A DNA stretch of 64,000 bases from Pseudomonas costantinii (GCF_001870435.1 NZ_MDDR01000045.1:1-64000), one strand, 5' to 3'. Positions 33,808-44,726 are shown, counted from the stretch's first letter. Numbers and translations are program-made. Notes: generated by a model from the letters alone, not told the origin.

Positions 33808-35640
33808 TCAGGTCTCGCTCTGGCGCAGGCGCTTGTACAGGGTGTTGCGGCTGACCCCCAACTCCCGCGCCAGGTGGGAAATATTCCCGCCCGCCGCCTT
33901 CAGGCGTTGTGTCAGGTCGATGCCGTCATCCACACATTCATTGGTGGGCAGCGGCGCCGCGACGTTCAAATCCACAAAAAAATCATCCGGCAGATGCTCC
34001 GGGCGCACCGGCTGCTCCTCAGCCATCGCCAGCGCCACCTGCAGCACGCTGCTCACCTGACGCAAGTTCCCCGGCCACGGGTGCTGCTCGAATAACGCCA
34101 GCACCTCGGCACTGAGCCCTGCCCATTGGGTCGGCTCGCGGTGCTGCTGCCACAACTGCTGGAACAAGGCCTGTTTGTCGGTGCGCTCGCGTAAGGGCGG
34201 CAGCTCCAGGGTCAAGCCGCCGATGCGGTAATACAAATCCTCACGAAACCGCCCGGCCTGCACCCATTCCCGCAGTGCGCGGTTGGTGGCGGAGATGATG
34301 CGCAAGTCCACCGGGAACAGCTCGCTGCTGCCCACCGGTTGTACGCAACGCTCCTGCAACACCCGCAACAGGCGGGCTTGGGTCGGCAGCGGCATATCAC
34401 CGATCTCATCGAGAAACAGCGTGCCTTTATCCGCTTTGCGGATCAGGCCGATGCTGCCTTTTTGATTGGCGCCGGTGAAGGCGCCTTTTTCATAGCCGAA
34501 CAACTCCGATTCCACCAGCTCGGCCGGAATCGCCGCACAGTTCACCGCGATAAATGCCTGCTGGCTGCGGGAACTGGCCTGGTGCAGGGCTTTGACGAAC
34601 ACCTCTTTGCCGACGCCGGTTTCACCGTGGATCAGCAATGGAATGTCCTTCTCCAGCAGGCGTTCGGCTTGGCGCACGGCTTTTTCCACGCGCACATCGC
34701 CAAAATGCAGGGTCTTGAGGCCAATCGAGGCCGGCTTTGTCGGTGGTGGGGCGCTGGGTTTTGGCTCACTGAAGACGCGTGCCTGCACCGGCATTTGCTT
34801 CGGACGCTTCAATAAACACTGGAACCGATTGCGTCCCGCCGCGTGCAGCGAAAACGGCAACCCTTCCGGTTGATTCAACAGCTCCAGCAGCGACACCTTG
34901 AACAAACTGTCGATCATTACTCGCGACAAACTGATGCCCAGCAAGTTATCTGCGCGGCGGTTGGCTGATAGTACCTGGCCGCTTTCATCAAAGATCAGCA
35001 GGCCCGCCCACTGGCTGTCGAGGTTGTTCAGGCCGGTGTTGAAGGTCAGTTGGAAATGCTCGCCGTGAAACAGGTTGAGGATCAGCCGGTTTTCCACGGT
35101 CTGGCTCATCATCTTGACCATGCCCAAGGTGTGGGAGGGCGGCAGGTAGCTGTCGCTGGACACATCCAGCACCGCGATGATTTCGCGCTGGGCATCGAAG
35201 ATCGGTGCCGCCGAGCCAATCATGAAACGGTTGGCCTTGAGAAAGTGTTCATCGTGCTCGATATGCACCGCTTGGGCACAGGCCAGCGCAGTACCGATGG
35301 CGTTGGTGCCGCTGGAACGTTCCATCCAGCTGGCGCCGGCGCTGAAACCCCGCGCCAGTTTCGGTTCGATAAAGCGTTGGGTGCCCCACGACGTCAGGAC
35401 CTGGCCTCTGTTGTCGGCCAGCATGATCAGGCAGTTGGAGTTACTCAGGATATTTTCGTAGTAGGGCAGGACTTCCTGGTGGGTGGTCTGCACCAGGGAA
35501 TGCTGGCTTTCCAGCAGTTGGCTGATGCCCTCGGCGGGCAGCAGGTCGAAGCTGGGGGCGCTCTGATGATCCAGGCCAAACGCACGGCAGCGGCGCCAGG
35601 AGTCCTGGATAAGGGTGTCGTGAGCCAAGGGTTCGGCCAT
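33808..35640 (-). CDS. Sigma-54-dependent activator, AcoR-like (GAF-AAA+-Fis HTH)
   Basis: 610-residue enhancer-binding protein. The N terminus (about 60-200) is a GAF sensor domain of the AcoR type (SSGTNAIGTALACAQAVHIEHDEHF), followed by a PAS-like segment (about 210-290). The AAA+ core has Walker A GETGVGKE, the sigma-54 contact loop ELFGYEKGAFTGA, Walker B GTLFLDEIGDMP, and an arginine-finger region FREDLYYRI. The C-terminal Fis-type HTH is GGNISHLARELGVSRNTLYKRL. It is divergent from the glycerol-type transporter operon, which has a good sigma-54 promoter and an array of repeats suitable as enhancer sites, so this operon is the obvious target. Confidence 0.92.
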   Translation of the reverse strand: MAEPLAHDTLIQDSWRRCRAFGLDHQSAPSFDLLPAEGISQLLESQHSLVQTTHQEVLPYYENILSNSNCLIMLADNRGQVLTSWGTQRFIEPKLARGFSAGASWMERSSGTNAIGTALACAQAVHIEHDEHFLKANRFMIGSAAPIFDAQREIIAVLDVSSDSYLPPSHTLGMVKMMSQTVENRLILNLFHGEHFQLTFNTGLNNLDSQWAGLLIFDESGQVLSANRRADNLLGISLSRVMIDSLFKVSLLELLNQPEGLPFSLHAAGRNRFQCLLKRPKQMPVQARVFSEPKPSAPPPTKPASIGLKTLHFGDVRVEKAVRQAERLLEKDIPLLIHGETGVGKEVFVKALHQASSRSQQAFIAVNCAAIPAELVESELFGYEKGAFTGANQKGSIGLIRKADKGTLFLDEIGDMPLPTQARLLRVLQERCVQPVGSSELFPVDLRIISATNRALREWVQAGRFREDLYYRIGGLTLELPPLRERTDKQALFQQLWQQHREPTQWAGLSAEVLALFEQHPWPGNLRQVSSVLQVALAMAEEQPVRPEHLPDDFFVDLNVAAPLPTNECVDDGIDLTQRLKAAGGNISHLARELGVSRNTLYKRLRQSET

Positions 35641-35693
35641 CGGGCGACCTTCTTTTTATTGTTATTTTTATGGAGCCTTGCGCGATCAAAGTG

Positions 35694-35717
35694 TGGGAGC
35701 AGGCAAGCCAGCTCCCA
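35694..35717. repeat. REP-type short palindrome
   Basis: TGGGAGC-AGGCAAGCCA-GCTCCCA, an inverted repeat like the common P. fluorescens REP sequence GTGGGAGCTGGCTTGCCTGC. It lies in the spacer between the activator gene and its target operon, immediately before the TGTTCA array. Confidence 0.65.
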
Positions 35718-35721
35718 TATT

Positions 35722-35828
35722 TGTTCTGTGTTGTTCGGTAAATCGAGTCCAGACAGTGTTGTTCAGAACTGTTCATTGTCAACCTCCAGACTGTTCAGTT
35801 GTTCAGTCCGACTGTTCACCCCTGAACA
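35722..35828. promoter_or_regulatory. Array of TGTTCA repeats, candidate enhancer (UAS) sites
   Basis: TGTTC-type half-sites begin at 35722, 35732, 35760, 35770, 35792, 35800 and 35813, several about ten bases apart, that is one helical turn. The last forms a perfect palindrome TGTTCA-CCCC-TGAACA (35813-35828). The array lies about 45-150 bases upstream of the -24 element, the normal place for activator binding in sigma-54 systems. I infer that the divergent AcoR-like activator binds here. Confidence 0.65.
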
Positions 35829-35871
35829 CCGCGATTAACCCATTTCCTTATGCATCAAGCGCTTGCGGTTT

Positions 35872-35887
35872 TGGCACGAAACTCGCT
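35872..35887 (+). promoter_or_regulatory. Sigma-54 promoter of the glycerol-type ABC operon
   Basis: TGGCACG-AAAC-TCGCT matches the sigma-54 consensus TGGCACG-N4-TTGCW with one mismatch. The invariant GG (35873-35874) and GC (35885-35886) are ten bases apart as required. The expected start of transcription is near 35898, about 35 bases before the first gene. Confidence 0.82.
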
Positions 35888-35932
35888 CTGACGACTGGCC
35901 AGATTCATTCCAATAATAAAAAAGGGCGTGTC

Positions 35933-37027
35933 ATGTCATTGACCCTGGAGCACGTTACTCGCGTCGTTGAAGGCCAAACCTGGATCGACGACGCCAACCT
36001 GCGTTTCGAAGCCGGTTCCTTCAATGTCTTGCTCGGCCGCACCTTGTCCGGCAAGACCAGCCTGATGCGCCTGATGGCCGGTCTGGACAAGCCCGACAGC
36101 GGCCGCATCCTGATGAACGGTGTGGATGTCACGCAAAAGCCGGTGCGCCTGCGCAACGTGTCGATGGTGTACCAGCAATTCATCAATTACCCGACCATGA
36201 CCGTGTTCGAAAACATCGCCTCGCCATTGCGCCAGGCCGGTATGTCAGACGAGTTGATCCAGAGCAAAGTGCTGGAAACCGCGAAGATGCTGCGCATCGA
36301 AAAGTTTCTCCAGCGCCACCCGCTGGAGCTGTCCGGCGGCCAGCAGCAACGCACGGCGATGGCCCGGGCACTGGTGAAAGACGCCGAGTTGATCCTGTTC
36401 GATGAGCCGCTGGTGAACCTGGACTACAAACTGCGCGAAGAGCTGCGTCAGGAAATGCGCGAGCTGTTCAAGGCGCGCCACACCATTGCCATCTATGCCA
36501 CCACCGAACCCAATGAGGCGCTGGCCCTGGGTGGCACCACCACCATCCTGCACGAAGGCCGAGTGATTCAGAGTGGCAAGGCCGCCGAGGTCTACCACCA
36601 GCCACAGACAGTATTGGCCGCCGAACTGTTTTCCGAACCGCCGATCAACCTGATGCCGGGCCGTATCAGTGGCAACGAGGTGAGCTTCGCCAATGTCGTG
36701 CACTTCCCGCTGAACGTCGACCTGCGTCCCATCGGCGAAGGCGAGTTCCGCTTTGGCGTGCGCCCCAGCCATATCAGCCTGGTGCCGAGCAACGACGATG
36801 ACCTGGAGCTGGCGGTGACCGTGGAAGTCGCCGAGATCAGCGGCTCGGAAACCTTCCTGCATGTGCGCAGCGAGCACTTCCTGCTGGTGCTGCATTTGCC
36901 GGGCGTGCATGAGTACGACGTCGACGCGCCGATCCGCGTGTATATCCCCACCCATAAACTGTTTGTGTTCGATGGCCAGGGTCGTTTGGTCCAGGCCCCC
37001 GGTCGTCGCGTTGCGAGGGTTGCCTGA
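35933..37027 (+). CDS. glpS: ABC transporter ATP-binding protein, glycerol type (GlpS-like)
   Basis: First of two ATPases of a carbohydrate-type importer. 364 residues: MSLTLEHVTRVVEGQ start, a Walker A that reads GRTLSGKTSL (Thr-Leu in place of the usual Pro/Ser-Gly positions), signature LSGGQQQRTAMARAL, Walker B LILFDEPLVNLD and a C-terminal TOBE domain (about 240-360). The switch position reads YATTEPNEAL rather than the common VTHDQ, a feature of this GlpS-like subunit. Gene content and order equal glpSTPQUV of Rhizobium leguminosarum. ATG 35933 is preceded by AAAGGG. Confidence 0.85.
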   Translation: MSLTLEHVTRVVEGQTWIDDANLRFEAGSFNVLLGRTLSGKTSLMRLMAGLDKPDSGRILMNGVDVTQKPVRLRNVSMVYQQFINYPTMTVFENIASPLRQAGMSDELIQSKVLETAKMLRIEKFLQRHPLELSGGQQQRTAMARALVKDAELILFDEPLVNLDYKLREELRQEMRELFKARHTIAIYATTEPNEALALGGTTTILHEGRVIQSGKAAEVYHQPQTVLAAELFSEPPINLMPGRISGNEVSFANVVHFPLNVDLRPIGEGEFRFGVRPSHISLVPSNDDDLELAVTVEVAEISGSETFLHVRSEHFLLVLHLPGVHEYDVDAPIRVYIPTHKLFVFDGQGRLVQAPGRRVARVA

Positions 37028-38120
37028 TGGCCGAGATCCATTTGCAGAACCTCGCCCACAGCTACAGCCCTACGCCGACTGGTCCTGAGGACTACGCCAT
37101 TCGGGAAATGAACCATGTGTGGGAGCAGGGCGGCGCCTACGCTTTACTGGGGCCTTCGGGCTGCGGCAAGTCGACCCTGCTCAATATCATCTCCGGCCTG
37201 CTCAGCCCGTCCGAAGGCCAGGTGCTGTTCGACACTAAAGTGGTCAACGACCTGACCCCGGAAAAACGCAACATTGCCCAGGTGTTCCAGTTTCCGGTGG
37301 TGTACGACACCATGACGGTGTTCGATAACCTGGCTTTCCCCCTACGAAACCAGGGCATGCACGAGGCGAAAATTCACAGCAAGGTACAGGAAATTGCCGA
37401 AGTCCTTGACCTGCAAAACCTGTTGAGCAAGAAAGCGCGCAACCTCACCGCCGATGAAAAACAAAAAGTCTCCATGGGCCGTGGCCTGGTACGCGACGAC
37501 GTTTCAGCGATCCTGTTTGATGAGCCGCTGACGGTGATTGACCCGCACCTCAAATGGAAGCTGCGGCGCAAGCTCAAGCAGATTCACGAGCAGTTCAATA
37601 TCACCATGGTCTACGTGACCCACGATCAACTGGAGGCCTCGACCTTCGCCGACAAGATCGCGGTGATGTACGGCGGCCAGATTGTGCAGTTCGGCACGCC
37701 TCGCGAGTTGTTCGAGCGACCGAGCCATACCTTTGTCGGCTATTTCATCGGCAGCCCTGGGATGAATCTGATCGAGGTGCAGGCCGAGGCGGGCGGGGTG
37801 CGTTTTGCCGACACCGTTCTGCCATTGCCAGAGGCGTTGCAGCAACGGATTACCGAAACGAACCCCAAGAAGCTGCAGGTAGGTATCCGCCCGGAATTTA
37901 TCCATGTGTGGGATGAGCATAATCCCGACGCACTGCAAGCCGATGTCATGCACCTCGAAGACCTCGGCACCTACAAGATCATGACCCTCAACCTCGATGG
38001 TGCGCCGTTGAAAGTGCGTCTGGCCGAAGACAAACCGGTGCCCGAAGGCAAAGCGTCTATCAGCTTCCCCGCGCAATGGCTGATGGTCTACGCCGACGAT
38101 TACCTGGTGGAGGTGCTGCC

Positions 38121-38124
<4 letters not shown>
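37027..38124 (+). CDS. glpT: ABC transporter ATP-binding protein, glycerol type (GlpT-like)
   Basis: Second ATPase, 365 residues. Walker A is GPSGCGKSTL and Walker B AILFDEPLTVID with the switch His in VYVTHDQLEAST. The signature region reads LTADEKQKVSMGRGL, so the usual LSGGQ is replaced. Together with GlpS this gives a heterodimer with one degenerate signature and one altered switch. A TOBE region completes the C terminus. Its ATG overlaps the glpS stop (TGATG). The name follows the rhizobial glycerol operon and must not be confused with the E. coli glycerol-3-phosphate antiporter GlpT. Confidence 0.85.
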
Positions 38125-38987
<863 letters not shown>

Positions 38988-38997
38988 GGCCGCAGAC

Positions 38998-39798
<801 letters not shown>

Positions 39799-39806
39799 AG
39801 GAGTCG

Positions 39807-40082
39807 ATGATGGAATGGATGGCCTGGACCACCCCCACCGCGTTGTTCTTTGCGGCCATTGCCCTGTTGCTGGTGGGCATGACCACCTGGGAACTGCGCT
39901 CGCCGAGTATTCCTCGGCGCGGCTTACTGCCGATCAGCACCACCCGTGGTGATCGCTTGTTTATTGGTCTTCTCGGCAGCGCCTACCTGCATTTACTGGT
40001 GATCGGCGTAACCGGCTGGAGCATCTGGGTGGCGACTGCGCTGTCCCTGGTGTGGCTGTTGTGTGTGATGCGTTGGGGCTAG
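39807..40082 (+). CDS. DUF2160 small membrane protein (GlpU-like)
   Basis: 91-residue protein with two or three membrane segments (ALFFAAIALLLVGMTTW, GLLGSAYLHLLVIGVTGW, ATALSLVWLLCVM) and the family motif WELRSPSIPRRGLLPISTTRGDRLF. It is always found between the permeases and the binding protein in glycerol-type operons; its role is unknown but probably as an accessory subunit. AAGGAG at 39798-39803 serves ATG 39807 or 39810. Confidence 0.85.
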   Translation: MMEWMAWTTPTALFFAAIALLLVGMTTWELRSPSIPRRGLLPISTTRGDRLFIGLLGSAYLHLLVIGVTGWSIWVATALSLVWLLCVMRWG

Positions 40083-40115
40083 TGCTCCGCTTGAATAAAC
40101 AACCAGGAGGTCTCT

Positions 40116-41861
40116 ATGTTCGATAAAAACAATAAGCTGCGACATAGCATTTCATTGGCCGGCGTACTGGCCCTCAGTGGTTTGAGCGCCACGGCGTGGG
40201 CCGATGCGTACGAAGAAGCCGCGAAAAAATGGATCGGCAGCGAGTTCAAACCATCCACGCTCACCGACGCCCAGCAACTCGAAGAGTTGAAGTGGTTTAT
40301 CAAGGCGTCGGAACCGTTCCGTGGGATGAAGATCAACGTGGTGTCGGAAACCCTCACCACCCATGAGTATGAATCCAAGGTACTGGCCAAGGCCTTCACT
40401 GAAATTACCGGGATCAAGCTGACCCACGACTTGCTGCAGGAAGGCGACGTGGTGGAGAAGCTGCAAACCCAGATGCAGTCCGACAAAAATATCTATGACG
40501 GCTGGGTCAACGACTCGGACCTGATCGGTACACACTTTCGCTATGGCAAGACCGAGTCCATCACCGACCTGATGGCCAACGAAGGCAAGGCCTTCACCTC
40601 GCCGACCCTGGACATCAAGGACTTTATCGGCCTCTCTTTCACCACTGCGCCGGATGGCAAGATCTACCAACTGCCTGACCAACAGTTCGCCAACCTCTAC
40701 TGGTTCCGCGCCGACTGGTTCGAACGTCCGGAGTTGAAAGCCAAGTTCAAGGAGAAATACGGCTACGACCTCGGCGTGCCGGTGAACTGGTCGGCTTATG
40801 AAGACATCGCCAAGTTCTTCAGCGAAGACGTCAAGGAAATCGACGGCAAGCGCATCTATGGGCACATGGACTACGGCAAAAAAGACCCATCCCTGGGTTG
40901 GCGCTTCACCGATGCCTGGTTCTCCATGGCCGGTGGCGGCGACAAAGGCCTGCCCAACGGCTTGCCGGTGGACGAGTGGGGCATTCGCGTAGAGGACTGC
41001 CACCCGGTGGGTTCCAGCGTGACCCGTGGCGGCGACACCAACGGCCCGGCGGCGGTGTTCGCCACACAAAAATACGTAGACTGGATGAAAGCCTACGCAC
41101 CACCGGAAGCGGCGGGCATGACCTTCTCCGAATCCGGCCCGGTGCCGTCCCAAGGCAGCATCGCCCAGCAGATCTTCTGGTACACCGCGTTTACCGCCGA
41201 CATGACCAAGCCGGGCCTGCCGGTGGTGAACGCCGACGGCACGCCGAAATGGCGCATGGCCCCATCGCCCGTCGGGCCTTATTGGGAAAAGGGCATGAAG
41301 AAGGGGTATCAGGACGTGGGCTCCTGGACCTTCCTCAAATCCACCCCGGAGAAACAGAAACTCGCAGCCTGGCTTTATGCGCAGTTTGTGACCTCGAAAA
41401 CCGTCTCGTTGAAAAAAACCATTGTCGGCCTGACGCCGATTCGTGAGTCCGACATCAACTCCCAGGCCATGACCGACCTGGCGCCGAAACTCGGCGGGCT
41501 GGTGGAGTTCTACCGCAGCCCGGCCCGCGTGGAGTGGACCCCGACCGGCACCAACGTGCCGGATTACCCACGCCTGGCGCAACTGTGGTGGAGCAACATC
41601 GCGGCCGCTGCCAGCGGCGAGAAAACCCCGCAACAGGCGCTGGACAATCTGGCCAAGGAGCAAGACGCGATCATGACGCGTCTGGAACGCTCCAAGGTGC
41701 AGCCGGTGTGTGGCCCGAAAATGAACGAAGAGCGTGACGCGCAGTACTGGTTCGACCAGCCGGGCGCGCCGAAGCCGAAACTGGCCAATGAGAAACCGAA
41801 GGGGGAGACGGTGGCTTACAACGACCTGCTCAAGTCGTGGGAGGCAGCGCGTAAGGAATAG
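40116..41861 (+). CDS. glpV: Periplasmic substrate-binding protein, glycerol-type ABC transporter (GlpV-like)
   Basis: Large binding protein, 581 residues, the usual size in this group. Signal peptide ends TAWADAYE (about residue 29). The body is an SBP_bac_1-type fold with GKIYQLPDQQFANLYWFRADWF and long insertions near the C terminus (about 500-580). AGGAGG lies eight bases before the ATG. Last gene of the sigma-54 operon; a REPIN follows. Glycerol is the ligand known for rhizobial GlpV; another polyol is possible here because no glycerol kinase or dehydrogenase gene is adjacent. Confidence 0.87.
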   Translation: MFDKNNKLRHSISLAGVLALSGLSATAWADAYEEAAKKWIGSEFKPSTLTDAQQLEELKWFIKASEPFRGMKINVVSETLTTHEYESKVLAKAFTEITGIKLTHDLLQEGDVVEKLQTQMQSDKNIYDGWVNDSDLIGTHFRYGKTESITDLMANEGKAFTSPTLDIKDFIGLSFTTAPDGKIYQLPDQQFANLYWFRADWFERPELKAKFKEKYGYDLGVPVNWSAYEDIAKFFSEDVKEIDGKRIYGHMDYGKKDPSLGWRFTDAWFSMAGGGDKGLPNGLPVDEWGIRVEDCHPVGSSVTRGGDTNGPAAVFATQKYVDWMKAYAPPEAAGMTFSESGPVPSQGSIAQQIFWYTAFTADMTKPGLPVVNADGTPKWRMAPSPVGPYWEKGMKKGYQDVGSWTFLKSTPEKQKLAAWLYAQFVTSKTVSLKKTIVGLTPIRESDINSQAMTDLAPKLGGLVEFYRSPARVEWTPTGTNVPDYPRLAQLWWSNIAAAASGEKTPQQALDNLAKEQDAIMTRLERSKVQPVCGPKMNEERDAQYWFDQPGAPKPKLANEKPKGETVAYNDLLKSWEAARKE

Positions 41862-41883
41862 CGTGGAGTAAAGTTGTTTCCTA

Positions 41884-42014
41884 TGGCGAGCGGGCTTGCC
41901 CCGCGTTGGGCTGCGTAGCAGCCCCATGACAGGCGCCGAGTTCATCCAGTAGGAACTCGGTTGTCAGGTTTTGGGGCCGCTACGCAGCCCAGCGGGGGAC
42001 AAGCCCCCTCGCCA
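41884..42014. repeat. REPIN: two REP sequences in inverted orientation
   Basis: The ends TGGCGAGCGGGCTTG and CAAGCCCCCTCGCCA are inverted REP sequences of the P. fluorescens type. Inside, GGGCTGCGTAGCAGCCCC with GGGGCCGCTACGCAGCCC, TGACA with TGTCA, and CGAGTTC with GAACTCG continue the pairing, so the whole unit can form a long hairpin. It lies between convergent genes and may end transcription. Confidence 0.85.
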
Positions 42015-42036
42015 CACGTATGAGTGGTGTTCTAGT

Positions 42037-42468
42037 TCAGGCAACTGCCTGCGGCTGAATCTGCAACTCACCTTCAACATCCTTGACCAACTCACTGGCC
42101 AAGAACAGCGGCACCAAACGCTTGTGCAACTGCGGCTCGACAAACTCTTTCACCGTATCCAACGCCAACACGCCACTGAGCGGTAGCTCGGCCTTGGTGT
42201 ACGACAACCAGGCCTTCTTCAGCGCCATCAACACATCGCTGCCCGCCGTGGAGGCGAAACGACGGTGGGTGGGTTTGGCATCAAAGTGGAAGGTGTGCTG
42301 GAACGCGTAGCCGGTTTCATCGCCATTGCCGGCGGCGCAGCGTACGCAGGTGCATGGGCCGTCGCCGAACGCAGTGCGCAGGTAGGTGTTGAAGTCCACC
42401 ACGGGCTTGAGTGACAGGCGCTTATCGACCTCGAACAGGTCTCCGGTCATTTTTTCGTCAGTGTTCAA
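42037..42468 (-). CDS. Conserved hypothetical protein with a CTCVRC cysteine motif
   Basis: 143 residues, soluble, no signal. The motif GPCTCVRCAAG (about 38-48) contains three Cys in CxCxxC spacing that could bind a metal. The rest holds FQHTFHFDAKPTHRRF and a helical C terminus. The apparent start is TTG at 42468, with GAGG 11 bases upstream; ATG 42450 would remove six residues but has no ribosome binding site. I do not recognise the family. No operon partner. Confidence 0.65.
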   Translation of the reverse strand: MNTDEKMTGDLFEVDKRLSLKPVVDFNTYLRTAFGDGPCTCVRCAAGNGDETGYAFQHTFHFDAKPTHRRFASTAGSDVLMALKKAWLSYTKAELPLSGVLALDTVKEFVEPQLHKRLVPLFLASELVKDVEGELQIQPQAVA

Positions 42469-42631
42469 CGTCCATTTCCTCGCTGGTCAGGCTGAATTTC
42501 GATGCGCGGCACAATACCAGCCGGACGGGATTTTGGGGATTATTTGCATAACAATAGACCGCGATATTCTTTTCCTGTCTTAAAAATGGCCGCTACCCTC
42601 GTTCACCTTCTCAAAAGCGCGGCAGACTCCC

Positions 42632-43645
42632 ATGACCCTCAAGCGTTCCTCCCTGACCCTCCTGGCCGCGTCCCTGGCTACCGCGAGCGCCTTGCTCAGC
42701 CCTGGCGCGCAGGCCGAAGGCAAGATCAGCATCGCCCAGCAATTCGGCATCGGCTACCTTATCCTCGACGTGGTGCGCGACCAGAACCTGATCGAGAAAC
42801 ACGGCAAGGAACAGGGGCTGGATATCAAAGTGGAGTGGAACAGCATTTCCGGCGCCACCGCAATGAACGAGTCGCTACTGGCCGGCGCCCTGGACGTGGT
42901 CTCGGCCGGTGTGCCGCCGATGCTGACTGTGTGGGACCGGACCCAGGGCAAGCAGAACGTCAAAGCCATCGCCTCCCTCGGCTCGATGCCCAACTACCTG
43001 CTGACCAACAACCCCAACGTGAAGACCCTCAAGGACTTCACCGAGAAAGACCGCATCGCCGTGCCTGCCGCCGGTGTAGGCTTCCAATCGCGCACCTTGC
43101 AGATCGAAACCGCCAAGCAATTCGGCGATGCCAACTACAAGAAGTTCGACGACATCTCCATCAGCCTGGCCCACCCCGACGCCACGGCGGCGCTGATTGC
43201 CGGTGGTTCGGAAATCAATTCGCACTTCTCCAGCCCACCGTTCCAGTATCAGGAACTGCTCAACCCGAACGTGCACAAGGTGCTCAGTTCCTACGACATC
43301 CTCGGCGGGCAGGCCACGTTCAACGTGCTCTACACCACACAGAAATTCCACGATGAAAACCCCAAGACCTACAAGGCGTTCTACGACGCGTTGGCCGAAG
43401 CCGAGAAGATCATCAAGGCCGACAAGCCCGCCGCGGCCAAGGCGTATATCCGTGTAGAACAGTCGAAGTTGCCGTTGGAACTGGTCGAAAAAATCGTCCA
43501 GGACCCGGAAATCGACTTCACCATCGTGCCGCAGCGCACCTTCATCTATGCCGAGAAACTGCAAGAACTTGGCGTACTGAAAAACAAAGCCGCCAGTTGG
43601 AAAGACTACTTCTTCGAAGAGGCCCACGGCGGCAACGGCAGTTGA
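42632..43645 (+). CDS. Orphan ABC substrate-binding protein, NitT/TauT family
   Basis: Periplasmic binding protein of the aliphatic sulfonate/nitrate/taurine type, 337 residues. Signal peptide ends GAQAEGK (about residue 29). Family motifs: SISGATAMNESLLAGALDVV and LAHPDATAALIAGGSEINSHF. The C terminus adds QRTFIYAEKLQELGVLKNKAASWKDYFF, the usual final helix. No permease or ATPase gene is nearby, so it must work with components encoded elsewhere or act as a sensor ligand protein. It has no close relation to the two SsuA-like proteins at 61301 and 62491. Confidence 0.87.
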   Translation: MTLKRSSLTLLAASLATASALLSPGAQAEGKISIAQQFGIGYLILDVVRDQNLIEKHGKEQGLDIKVEWNSISGATAMNESLLAGALDVVSAGVPPMLTVWDRTQGKQNVKAIASLGSMPNYLLTNNPNVKTLKDFTEKDRIAVPAAGVGFQSRTLQIETAKQFGDANYKKFDDISISLAHPDATAALIAGGSEINSHFSSPPFQYQELLNPNVHKVLSSYDILGGQATFNVLYTTQKFHDENPKTYKAFYDALAEAEKIIKADKPAAAKAYIRVEQSKLPLELVEKIVQDPEIDFTIVPQRTFIYAEKLQELGVLKNKAASWKDYFFEEAHGGNGS

Positions 43646-43688
43646 CCCTGTCAGATGCACACCGATCAAAATATGGGAGCTCCATACA

Positions 43689-43886
43689 TCAGGAAAACAC
43701 CCCATCGCGGCGGCCCACGGATTCAAGCCTGCGTGCGGGCACACCGAGCCTAGGCGAGGTGCCGAGTGGTGGGGTAAGAGCCTTTTGGTTACTTTTGGGC
43801 TCCTTTCAAAAGTGACCCGCCGTAAGGGCGGAACCAATACCCGCCATAACCGCAAAAAACGGATATGTACTCAACCTACCTAAAGA
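43689..43886. repeat. Third copy of the GTACATATCCG repeat family, longer form
   Basis: The right end (CGGATATGTACTCA at 43860-43873) equals the outer arm of the element at 1758-1914, and CCGTAAGGGCGGAACC (43812 onward) matches its interior. The left part, with GAGCCTAGGCGAGGTGCCGA and AGAGCCTTTTGGTTACTTTT, is extra sequence that I recall from dispersed intergenic repeats in P. fluorescens genomes. It lies between convergent genes. Confidence 0.75.
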
Positions 43887-43937
43887 AAATAGCCACCCCG
43901 AACTCCACCACACAGTGGATCGACATTACTTGAACGA

Positions 43938-44726
43938 TCAGCGGAAAAACTCCCCGGGAGTAGCATCAAACTGCTGCCGAAACGCATTGATAAACGCCGA
44001 GGTGGATTCATACCCACACCCCAACGCCACATCCGTCACCCGCTCACCCTGCTCCAGCGCGGGCAGGGCACTCAGCAATCGCAATCGCTGGCGCCACGCC
44101 CGAAACGTCAGCCCGGTGTCACCCAGGAACAACCGACTGAGGGTCTTCTCGCTGACCCCCAGCTTCCGGCTCCAGTCACCCAAGGTCGTCTGCTGCTCCG
44201 GGTGCACGTTCAGGCTGCGGTAAATCTGCCGCAATCGCGGGTCATGGGGCAGCGGCAGCATCAAATCCACCTGAGGCGCCGCCGCCAGCTGGTCCAGCAC
44301 CACCTGCGCCAGTCGCCCATCCGGCCCATCCTCGGCATATTCCACCGGCAACTCGCTGAACCTGCGGATCAACTCGCGCAATAAACTGCTCACTTCCAGC
44401 ACCTGACAACGCTCGGCCGCCCAGGCGGTGACGCTGCAATCGAGGTACAGGCTACGCATTTCCGTGTGCGGCGAACTGAACACCCGGTGCGGCACACCCG
44501 CCGGTATCCACACCGCGCGCTGGGGCGGAGCAACGAAACGGCCGACGCTGGTCTGGATCTCCAGCACCCCGGAAATCGCGTACGACAATTGCACCCACGG
44601 GTGGCTGTGCTGACGGGTCAGCGCGCGGTTGGGCAGGGATTCGGTGCGCCCATACACCGGCCGTGGCAGGCTGGAAAGCCCAGGCACGCTGCGGCGGACG
44701 GTCTTTTCATGTCCTTTAGGCGGCAT
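43938..44726 (-). CDS. AraC-family transcriptional regulator with N-terminal cupin
   Basis: 262 residues. N-terminal AraC-binding cupin (HSHPWVQLSYAISGVLEIQT, FVAPPQRAVWIPAGVPHRV) of the NimR/RipA type and a C-terminal double HTH (TLGDWSRKLGVSEKTLSRLFLGDTG, RVTDVALGCGYESTSAFINAFRQQFDATPGEFF). The gene is divergent from the SBF-type transporter at 44812, which NimR-like regulators often control, so that is the probable target. The shared promoter region is only 85 bases. Confidence 0.9.
   Translation of the reverse strand: MPPKGHEKTVRRSVPGLSSLPRPVYGRTESLPNRALTRQHSHPWVQLSYAISGVLEIQTSVGRFVAPPQRAVWIPAGVPHRVFSSPHTEMRSLYLDCSVTAWAAERCQVLEVSSLLRELIRRFSELPVEYAEDGPDGRLAQVVLDQLAAAPQVDLMLPLPHDPRLRQIYRSLNVHPEQQTTLGDWSRKLGVSEKTLSRLFLGDTGLTFRAWRQRLRLLSALPALEQGERVTDVALGCGYESTSAFINAFRQQFDATPGEFFR

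Noticed and set aside
40152..41945. 597-residue minus-strand frame opposite the glycerol-type binding protein gene
   Set aside because: Antisense shadow; the plus-strand protein has signal peptide, ribosome binding site and operon context.
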